Positions 7,574 through 13,020 of a stretch of DNA of 20,049 bases are shown here, one piece after another (the stretch's first letter is position 1; each line of letters begins with the position of its first letter). The notes beneath the pieces were generated by a model, which made no database searches, had not been told where the DNA came from, and was given only the letters and a program-made list of their open reading frames with translations. Source of the DNA: Anaerolineaceae bacterium UBA3924 (lineage in GTDB: Bacteria > Chloroflexota > Anaerolineae > Anaerolineales > Anaerolineaceae); the NCBI GenBank assembly GCA_002385985.1, contig DGEO01000007.1, positions 123,905-143,953 of the forward strand, read 5' to 3'. The translations under genes and the position numbers were made by a program.

Positions 7574-7597
7574 CCCGGGTCACATCCCGGGTCACAT
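7574..7597. repeat. 12-bp tandem direct repeat between mutL and the HAD gene
   Basis: CCCGGGTCACAT occurs twice, head to tail, with no spacer (7574-7585 and 7586-7597). It lies in the 121-bp divergent promoter region, where the mutL -35 element would be expected and upstream of the HAD promoter. It could be a regulator binding site or a chance slippage duplication. Confidence 0.6.
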
Positions 7598-7626
7598 CTT
7601 GAGTGGGTACCCTGTATACCCTCTGG

Positions 7627-7655
7627 TTGGCCTGCCGCCCAAAGTCAGGTAAAAT
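7627..7655 (+). promoter_or_regulatory. Promoter of the HAD gene, predicted leaderless start
   Basis: TTGGCC (7627-7632, 4/6) is followed after 17 bp by TAAAAT (7650-7655, 5/6). The predicted transcription start is at 7662, the A of the ATG. There is no Shine-Dalgarno sequence in front of the gene, which agrees with a leaderless mRNA. Confidence 0.65.
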
Positions 7656-7661
7656 CTATCC

Positions 7662-8309
7662 ATGCCATACACAACCCTGTTCTTTGACCTGGACGATACC
7701 CTCTATCCGGCCAGCAGCGGGCTCTGGCAGGAGATCCGCAGCCGGATTGAGGTCTACATGCACGAGCGGCTCGGCTTTGCAGCGGAGGAAATCCCCACCG
7801 TGCGCAGGGATCTGTTTACCCGGTACGGAACCACATACCTGGGACTGAAGCAGGAGTACCGCATCGACCCGATGGACTTCCTGGCCTACGTCCACGACCT
7901 GCCGCTGAACAGGTTCCTCGCCGTCGACCCCGGGCTGCGCCGGATGCTGGAAGATCTCCCCCAGCAGAAAATCATCTTCACCAACGCCGACCGGAATCAC
8001 GCCAGCCGGGTGTTGACTTATCTGGGCATAACGGACTGCTTTACCGGGGTGGTGGACATCCTCAGAAATGACCCTTACTGCAAGCCGCGGGCAGAGGCCT
8101 ACCTCAACGCGCTGGCAGAGGCAGGGAACCCCTCTCCGGAGCAGTGCGTGATGATCGACGACGCACCCCGCAACCTGGTCACCGCCCGCGAACTGGGCAT
8201 GTACACGGTCTATGTGGGCGACCAGCCCTGCGACTGCGCCCACGCCCGCATCCAGAGCATTCTCGAGCTGCCCGAGGTCCTTTCTCCGGCGCTTTCCAGA
8301 ACAAATTAA
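7662..8309 (+). CDS. HAD-superfamily hydrolase, pyrimidine 5'-nucleotidase-like
   Basis: The 215-residue protein has the four HAD motifs. FFDLDDTLY contains the nucleophile Asp9 and acid Asp11. IIFTNAD (104-110) is motif II. Lys141 in CKPRAEAY is motif III. MIDDAPRN (164-171) is motif IV, with the Mg-binding aspartates. A helical cap (about 16-85) is inserted after motif I. The DLDDTLYP start and the overall length fit the subgroup that includes pyrimidine 5'-nucleotidases (Sdt1/PynA-like), but substrate choice within HAD proteins cannot be read reliably from sequence. The gene starts a plus-strand run: a small membrane-protein gene begins 5 bp after its stop and the CtpA gene follows. The start codon carries no ribosome binding site; see the promoter entry. 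Confidence 0.88.
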   Translation: MPYTTLFFDLDDTLYPASSGLWQEIRSRIEVYMHERLGFAAEEIPTVRRDLFTRYGTTYLGLKQEYRIDPMDFLAYVHDLPLNRFLAVDPGLRRMLEDLPQQKIIFTNADRNHASRVLTYLGITDCFTGVVDILRNDPYCKPRAEAYLNALAEAGNPSPEQCVMIDDAPRNLVTARELGMYTVYVGDQPCDCAHARIQSILELPEVLSPALSRTN

Positions 8310-8314
8310 TCGCC

Positions 8315-8599
8315 GTGAACCATTTATCACCTCTCGGATGGATCACGCTGGGCTGCTTCGGCGTCTTTTTCATTGCCCTGAATATGTCGCTGCTGCTGCT
8401 TTACCGGAACCGCAATGCGAAGATCAAGGCCCGCCCGCCCAGAACGCTGAACCCTTTCCAGCGCGATCCCTGGGAAAAGGAAAACGCCGGATGGAAGCAG
8501 CTTTCCGAGCAGGTGGAACGGTTAAAGAAGGAGCAGGGGGGCGGCAGGTCCGCACAGGAAGACGAACCGCCCCGCAGCCAGCCGGACTCCGGCCGCTAA
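8315..8599 (+). CDS. Small single-pass membrane protein, function unknown
   Basis: The 94-residue reading frame starts with GTG at 8315, 5 bp after the HAD stop. No Shine-Dalgarno sequence is present, so translational coupling is likely. Residues about 8-30 form one hydrophobic helix (LGWITLGCFGVFFIALNMSLLLLY). It is followed by a strongly basic stretch (RNRNAKIKAR), which suggests the C-terminal part faces the cytoplasm, and then a hydrophilic tail with a short possible coiled coil (WKQLSEQVERLKKEQ) and a Pro/Asp/Ser/Arg end. I recognise no family. The clean membrane segment, the tight spacing and the exact fit between two real genes support it as a gene; the same frame is open further upstream only as a shadow of the HAD gene. 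It may act in the membrane with the CtpA protease encoded 45 bp downstream, but that is a guess. Confidence 0.7.
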   Translation: MNHLSPLGWITLGCFGVFFIALNMSLLLLYRNRNAKIKARPPRTLNPFQRDPWEKENAGWKQLSEQVERLKKEQGGGRSAQEDEPPRSQPDSGR

Positions 8600-8644
8600 G
8601 AAAAGCAACAACTACCGCCTCAATAGAGGTGTAGAAAGCAGGTA

Positions 8645-9895
8645 ATGATGGAAACTGAAACAAGAACGGTGCGCAGCATTTTAATCGGGCTGGGATTACT
8701 GGTGATCGTCGGCGCCTGCTTTGTTTCCGGACTGGTGGTCGGGTGGTTCACCCGCCAGCCAGTCCAGGCCGCCGTGCCCACCGACCTGTTCGCCTCCAGC
8801 ACCCCGATGCCCGGACGGACCGAGGAGCCGTCTGATCTGGACGAGCTGTTCCAGCCCTTCTGGCAGGCCTGGGAGATCGTCCATGAGCAGTACGTCGACC
8901 AGCCTGTGGACGACGTCGAGCTGATGCGCGGGGCCATTCAGGGCATGCTGCAGGCTCTGGACGACCCGCATACCTCTTACATGGACCCGCAGGAATTCCA
9001 GCAGGCCAACGCCCCGCTGCAGGGTGAGTACGAGGGCATCGGCGCCTGGGTGGACGTGAGTGGTGATTACCTGACCATCATCAGCCCCATGCCGGACTCA
9101 CCTGCCGAAGAAGCCGGTCTTAAGCCCGGCGACCGGGTGATCGCGGTTAACGGCGAGGACATGACCGGCGTGGACGGCAATCTGGTGCTGCGCGAGATCC
9201 TCGGCCCGGCCGGAACCGACGTGGTCCTCACCGTCGACCGCGGCGGCAGAGTGATGGACATCACCATCACCCGAGAGAAGATCACCGTGCCCAGCGTGAC
9301 GGGTGAAATGCTGGAAGACAACATCGCCTACATCCAGCTGCTCACCTACGGCGAGCGCACCCGCGTCGAGCTGCGCAGCGAGCTGCGCCGCCTGCTGCGT
9401 GAGAACCCCGACGGCCTGATCCTGGACCTGCGCAACAACGGCGGCGGCTACCTGGACACTGCCATCGACGTTGTTTCCGAGTTCATTGACGAAGGTGTGG
9501 TCATGTACGAGCAGTTCGGCGACGGCCGGGAGGTCGAATACCGCGCACGCGGCCGCGGGCTGGCGACCGACATTCCCCTGGTGGTGCTGGTGAACGAGGG
9601 CACCGCGTCTGCGTCTGAGATCACTGCCGGCGCCATTCAGGACTACGGCCGCGGCGTGCTGGTGGGAACCACGACCTACGGCAAAGGCTCGGTCCAAAAC
9701 TGGATCCTGCTGGACGATGACAGCGGCGCCGTGCGGGTGACCGTCGCCCGCTGGCTGACCCCCGACCGCCGGCAGATCCACGAAGTCGGCTTGGAGCCGG
9801 ATGTGGTGGTTGAGCTGACTGAAGAAGACTGGGAAGCCGGCCGCGACCCGCAGCTGGACGCCGCTGTGGAGATTCTGAAAGGCGATTCTCCCTGA
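8645..9895 (+). CDS. C-terminal processing peptidase, S41 family (CtpA/Prc-like)
   Basis: The 416-residue protein has an N-terminal membrane anchor (about 11-35), so the protease part is predicted to be outside the cytoplasm. A helical N-terminal region follows (66-125), then a PDZ domain (about 128-210; SPAEEAGLKPGDRVIAVNG) and the S41 catalytic domain (about 220-395). By alignment with Prc motifs, GTASASEI places the nucleophile at Ser322 and TYGKGSVQ the general base at Lys347, 25 residues apart as in E. coli Prc. DLRNNGGGYLD (261-271) is the usual oxyanion-loop segment. Such proteases trim or degrade envelope proteins from a C-terminal recognition tail. Two adjacent ATG codons exist (8645, 8648); the short distance to GCAGG favours the second. 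It is the third gene in the run that begins with the HAD gene. Confidence 0.93.
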   Translation: MMETETRTVRSILIGLGLLVIVGACFVSGLVVGWFTRQPVQAAVPTDLFASSTPMPGRTEEPSDLDELFQPFWQAWEIVHEQYVDQPVDDVELMRGAIQGMLQALDDPHTSYMDPQEFQQANAPLQGEYEGIGAWVDVSGDYLTIISPMPDSPAEEAGLKPGDRVIAVNGEDMTGVDGNLVLREILGPAGTDVVLTVDRGGRVMDITITREKITVPSVTGEMLEDNIAYIQLLTYGERTRVELRSELRRLLRENPDGLILDLRNNGGGYLDTAIDVVSEFIDEGVVMYEQFGDGREVEYRARGRGLATDIPLVVLVNEGTASASEITAGAIQDYGRGVLVGTTTYGKGSVQNWILLDDDSGAVRVTVARWLTPDRRQIHEVGLEPDVVVELTEEDWEAGRDPQLDAAVEILKGDSP

Positions 9896-9993
9896 AAAAC
9901 ATTGCATCTCTGGCAATTTGCGGGTAAGATGAAGCCTTGTGTGCTCACACATCCCGATCGTGCCGAACATTTGATAATGAATCAGTCAATAAA

Positions 9994-10022
9994 TTGACAG
10001 TTCGACCCCGGTTGGGTATAAT
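9994..10022 (+). promoter_or_regulatory. Perfect consensus sigma-70-type promoter of the S1-domain gene
   Basis: TTGACA (9994-9999), a 17-bp spacer and TATAAT (10017-10022): both hexamers and the spacing match the consensus exactly. The predicted transcription start is near 10029, giving a leader of about 30 nt that carries the GGGAG ribosome binding site. Confidence 0.92.
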
Positions 10023-10058
10023 CATTCTTCGCTGAAAACTGATATGGGAGAAACAATA

Positions 10059-10901
10059 ATGGATAATGTTGCTGTGGCGGACACCAACCGCCAGGTCGAA
10101 ATCAAACCCAAGGTGAGCATCCAGGGGAAGGTGATCAAAACGACCCTGGCTGGCGCCGTGGTGGACATAGGTAGGGAGCGTCCCGGTCTGCTTCATGTAT
10201 CTCAAATCGTCACCCCCTCAGACCAGCCGCTGAAGAGCGTGACCGATGTATTGAAACCCGGTGATACGATCGAGGTCTGGATCCGCAGGGAAAAGGACGA
10301 GCGCATCGAACTGACCATGATCAAGCCGCTTGATCTGGAATGGCGAGAGATCAAGAAGGACATGGTCGTCAAGGGCAAAGTCGTCCGCCTGGAAGGATTT
10401 GGCGCCTTTGTTGACATCGGTGCGGAACGCCCTGGCCTGATCCACATCAGCGAGCTGGCTCACGGTTACGTGCGCACTCCCTCGGACGTCGTCAAGGAAG
10501 GCGACGAGGTGGAGGCCATGGTGATCGAGGTCAACCGCAAGAAGAAGCAGATCAAGCTCAGCCTCAAAGCGCTGCAGCCTGAACCCATTATCGAACAGCC
10601 CGAGCGCGTGTCCGAGCCTGCCCGCAGGGAAAAGAGCGCTCCTGCCTCCCGGAAGCCCAAGAAGAGCCCGGCCCGCCGGCGGGATGAAGGCATGGAGAAC
10701 ATCGACGAGTTGATGAACAACATCAACGACCCTGCGCAGGAAGCCGAGCCCACCGCCATGGAAATTGCCATCCGCGAGGCGATGGAACGCGCCAAGGCCC
10801 GCAAGCAGGAAGACAAGAAAAAGAAGGAAAAATCCATTTCCTCCGAACAGGAAGATATCCTGTCTCGTACGCTGGAAACCAAGAGCGGGTCCGCCTCCTG
10901 A
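10059..10901 (+). CDS. S1 RNA-binding domain protein (two S1 domains, charged C-terminal tail)
   Basis: The 280-residue protein has two tandem OB-fold S1 domains, at about 18-88 (IQGKVIKTTLAGAVVDIG, ERPGLLHVSQI) and 100-171 (VKGKVVRLEGFGAFVDIG, ERPGLIHISEL). A low-complexity tail (172-280), rich in Lys, Arg and Glu, follows and contains a helical segment around EIAIREAMERAKARKQ. S1 domains bind single-stranded RNA. Ribosomal protein S1 and general stress protein 13 are relatives, but a full-length bpS1 has four to six domains, so this is either a short S1-like ribosome-associated protein or a regulator. ATG 10059 is chosen over the in-frame ATG 10044 because GGGAG sits 8 bp upstream. The strong promoter suggests high expression. 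It appears monocistronic. Confidence 0.88.
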   Translation: MDNVAVADTNRQVEIKPKVSIQGKVIKTTLAGAVVDIGRERPGLLHVSQIVTPSDQPLKSVTDVLKPGDTIEVWIRREKDERIELTMIKPLDLEWREIKKDMVVKGKVVRLEGFGAFVDIGAERPGLIHISELAHGYVRTPSDVVKEGDEVEAMVIEVNRKKKQIKLSLKALQPEPIIEQPERVSEPARREKSAPASRKPKKSPARRRDEGMENIDELMNNINDPAQEAEPTAMEIAIREAMERAKARKQEDKKKKEKSISSEQEDILSRTLETKSGSAS

Positions 10902-10909
10902 GCTCCCAT

Positions 10910-10969
10910 CTGGCAGTTTTACTTTTCAGTAAATTCATACTCGAGTTTGCAGGAATGTAAAACTTCCAG
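10910..10969 (+). repeat. Inverted repeat with 13-bp arms after the S1-domain gene
   Basis: CTGGCAGTTTTAC (10910-10922) is matched in inverted orientation by GTAAAACTTCCAG (10957-10969), 12 of 13 positions, separated by 34 bp. Within the gap ATTC (10933-10936) can also pair with GAAT (10953-10956), giving a nested, bulged hairpin. It begins 9 bp after the stop codon, so it would lie in the 3' end of the S1-gene transcript. Confidence 0.6.
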
Positions 10970-10971
10970 CA

Positions 10972-10987
10972 GTTTCAGCGCTGAAAC
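10972..10987. repeat. Perfect 16-bp palindrome
   Basis: GTTTCAGCGCTGAAAC is identical to its own reverse complement. It starts 2 bp after the preceding inverted repeat and ends 7 bp before the terminator stem. It could be a protein binding site or part of the 3' structure of the S1-gene transcript; as RNA the hairpin would need a small central loop. Confidence 0.6.
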
Positions 10988-10994
10988 GAAGAAG

Positions 10995-11030
10995 AAAGAG
11001 CACACCCTTCCGGGAGAGTGCTCTTTTTCT
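10995..11030 (+). terminator. Rho-independent terminator of the S1-domain gene
   Basis: A 9-bp stem, AAAGAGCAC (10995-11003) with GTGCTCTTT (11018-11026), has a 14-nt loop in which CCC can pair further with GGG. It is followed by a T-rich tract ending at 11029. It lies 94 bp after the S1-gene stop. Confidence 0.85.
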
Positions 11031-11078
11031 TATCAATCATGGCCTCCACATTGCCCGGCTTTATGGTAAACTTACGCC

Positions 11079-11174
11079 TGTGTGGAAACCAGATCATCTG
11101 GGAACCAATTTCCAGAGCCCTTGAGGAACGATGTTGGGCACCGATATTGGACTGAAACCTACCGAAAACACACA
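11079..11174 (+). other. Possible structured RNA element in the pyrG leader
   Basis: Nested complementary segments are visible: TGTGTG (11079-11084) with CACACA (11169-11174); inside it CCAGATCATCTGG (11089-11101), which can form a small hairpin; and CCAAT (11105-11109) with ATTGG (11146-11150), enclosing GCCC (11117-11120) with GGGC (11136-11139). The candidate transcription start from the extended -10 at 11064-11072 is at 11079, exactly the start of the outer stem. The stems are short, so this is only suggestive; it matches no RNA family I recognise. Confidence 0.3.
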
Positions 11175-11192
11175 TACCTGTCTGGCAACCTC

Positions 11193-11228
11193 GTAGGGAG
11201 GGCGGTTTATCGCCCTCCCTACTTCTTT
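11193..11228 (+). terminator. Strong hairpin with T-rich tail upstream of pyrG: attenuator or terminator
   Basis: GTAGGGAGGGCG (11193-11204) and CGCCCTCCCTAC (11211-11222) form a perfect 12-bp stem with a 6-nt loop, followed by TTCTTT. It ends 41 bp before the pyrG ATG. No promoter is visible in those 41 bp, so pyrG transcripts must probably read through it, which suggests attenuation control. The T tract is interrupted, so it may be an intermediate-strength terminator. Confidence 0.65.
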
Positions 11229-11263
11229 ACACATCCTTCCTGATCCCAAGGAGTTATGCCATT

Positions 11264-12910
11264 ATGCCGGTAAAGTACATCTTTTTCACTGGGGGCGTGG
11301 TCAGCTCGGTTGGTAAGGGCGTGACCGCTGCAGCTACCGGGCGCCTGCTCAAAGAGCGCGGCTTCAAAGTGGCGGTGCAGAAGCTGGATCCGTACATTAA
11401 CGTGGATCCGGGCACCATGAGCCCCTACCAGCACGGCGAAGTCTTCGTGCTGGACGACGGGGCCGAAACCGACCTCGACCTGGGTCACTACGAGCGCTTT
11501 ATTGATATCCGTCTGAACCGGGTGTGCAACATCACCACCGGGCAGGTCTACGCCGAAGTGATCAGCAAGGAGCGGCGGGGCGACTACCTGGGCGGCACCA
11601 TCCAGGTCATCCCGCACATCACCAACGAAATCAAGCGCCGCATCACCATGGTCGCCAAGACCACCGGCGCGGAAATCGTGCTGGTGGAAGTCGGCGGCAC
11701 CGTCGGTGACATCGAGAGCCGCCCGTTCCTCGAAGCGCTGCGCCAGATGCGCTCGGACGTGGGCCGCGAAAACACGCTTTACGTGCACGTCACCTGGCTG
11801 CCTTACATTAAGGCTGCCGGCGAACTGAAGACCAAGCCCACCCAGCATTCCGTGGCCGAGCTGCGCTCCATCGGCATTTCACCGGACATGATCATCGCCC
11901 GCTCCGACCAGCCGGTGGACAACTCACTGCGTGACAAGATCGCCCTGTTCTGCGACGTGGATCGCCGCGCGGTCGTGCCCATGGTCACCGCCGAGAACCT
12001 GTACGAAGTCCCGATCCTGCTGGAGGACATCGGCGTGGCCGACATCATCCTCGAGAAGCTGGGCCTGGAAGCCCGCCAGCCGGCCGACCTGAGCGCATGG
12101 CGCCGGGTGATCGAAGCCGCCAAGCAGCCCAAACCGAAGATTTCCATCGCGCTGGTGGGAAAATACGTTGAGCTGCACGACGCCTACATGAGCGTCCGCG
12201 AAGCGCTCAAGCACGCCGGGCTGAACCTGGGCGTGGACGTGGACATCCGCTGGGTGCTCTCCACCGAGCTGGAGCGCGGCAAGGGCTGGGAACTGCTGGA
12301 AGGCGTCGACGGCATCCTGGTCCCCGGCGGGTTTGGCAGCCGCGGCATCGAAGGCAAGATCCAGGCGGTCCGCTACGCGCGCACGCACAAAATCCCCTTC
12401 TTCGGCCTGTGCCTGGGCATGCAGCTGATGGTGGTGGAGTTCGGCCGCCACATCTTCAACAGCGAACAGGTCAACTCGACCGAGTTTGACCGCTCCACCC
12501 CCTACCCGGTCATCGATCTGATGCCCGACCAGCAGCACATCACCGACATGGGCGGGACCATGCGGCTGGGGCTGTACCCCTGCATCCTGCAGCCGGGCAC
12601 CATCGCCGCGCAGGCCTACGGTACGGACCGCATTGACGAACGCCACCGCCACCGCTTCGAGTTCAACAACGTCTACCGCGAGCAGTACGAGCAGGCCGGT
12701 ATGCGCTTCTCGGGCCTGTCGCCGGACGGCAAGCTGGTCGAAATCGTCGAGCTGGCGGACCACCCCTTCATGCTGGCCACCCAGTTCCACCCCGAATTCC
12801 TCTCGCGTCCCGAACGGCCGCACCCACTGTTCACTGCCTTCCTCAAAGCGGTAACCGCGCACGCCGGCATGGAAACGCAGGCCGCTGCCCCGGGTGAGCC
12901 GGCCGCCTGA
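11264..12910 (+). CDS. pyrG: CTP synthase
   Basis: The 548-residue enzyme converts UTP to CTP with ATP and glutamine, the last step of pyrimidine ribonucleotide synthesis. The N-terminal synthase domain (1-267) has the P-loop region GGVVSSVGKG (10-19), then KLDPYINVDPGTM (40-52) and EVGGTVGDIES (142-152). The C-terminal class I glutamine amidotransferase domain (about 293-535) has the oxyanion segment VPGGFGSRG (353-361), the nucleophile Cys383 in GLCLGMQ, and His509 and Glu511 in FHPEF. Length and motifs are normal, with a 10-residue Ala/Pro-rich extension at the end. AAGGAG lies 10 bp before ATG 11264. An out-of-frame ATG at 11256 sits only 2 bp after it, opening a 5-codon frame that overlaps the start. 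The upstream hairpin suggests leader-level regulation. Confidence 0.97.
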   Translation: MPVKYIFFTGGVVSSVGKGVTAAATGRLLKERGFKVAVQKLDPYINVDPGTMSPYQHGEVFVLDDGAETDLDLGHYERFIDIRLNRVCNITTGQVYAEVISKERRGDYLGGTIQVIPHITNEIKRRITMVAKTTGAEIVLVEVGGTVGDIESRPFLEALRQMRSDVGRENTLYVHVTWLPYIKAAGELKTKPTQHSVAELRSIGISPDMIIARSDQPVDNSLRDKIALFCDVDRRAVVPMVTAENLYEVPILLEDIGVADIILEKLGLEARQPADLSAWRRVIEAAKQPKPKISIALVGKYVELHDAYMSVREALKHAGLNLGVDVDIRWVLSTELERGKGWELLEGVDGILVPGGFGSRGIEGKIQAVRYARTHKIPFFGLCLGMQLMVVEFGRHIFNSEQVNSTEFDRSTPYPVIDLMPDQQHITDMGGTMRLGLYPCILQPGTIAAQAYGTDRIDERHRHRFEFNNVYREQYEQAGMRFSGLSPDGKLVEIVELADHPFMLATQFHPEFLSRPERPHPLFTAFLKAVTAHAGMETQAAAPGEPAA

Positions 12911-12947
12911 TTCGAGAGCTGGAGCCTCCTGCGGAGTGTTTTTCGGG

Positions 12948-12953
12948 TATACT
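12948..12953 (+). promoter_or_regulatory. Possible -10 box of the eno promoter
   Basis: TATACT (5/6 match to TATAAT) lies 67 bp before the eno start and predicts a transcription start near 12960. No acceptable -35 box is present at 16-18 bp, so this is a weak call. Read-through from pyrG is also possible because no terminator separates the two genes. Confidence 0.4.
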
Positions 12954-13020
12954 CATAACCGGATTACCCCTCTGTCAATTCGGCGATACATTCGCCTATC
13001 ATCAACATGCGAGGTGCGAA

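Larger units (their letters stand above)
10902..11263. other. Gene-free region between the S1-domain gene and pyrG
   Basis: This 362-bp stretch holds no supported gene. It contains, in order, a 13-bp inverted repeat (10910-10969), a 16-bp palindrome (10972-10987), a terminator (10995-11030), a possible structured RNA element (11079-11174) and a strong hairpin (11193-11222), all listed separately. A 66-codon minus-strand frame here has no ribosome binding site and runs through these structures. The pyrG promoter must lie in the second half but is not obvious. The best candidate is an extended -10, TGGTAAACT (11064-11072), without a clear -35. Confidence 0.75.

Noticed and set aside
10975..11175. 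A 66-codon minus-strand frame in the region before pyrG
   Set aside because: It has no ribosome binding site, no resemblance to a family, and it runs through the S1-gene terminator and palindrome.
11193..11228. Bacillus-type pyrG control by repeated G addition at the transcript 5' end
   Set aside because: That mechanism needs a C/U-rich 5' arm of the terminator to pair with the G run. Here the 5' arm is G-rich, and no GGGC transcript start is evident.
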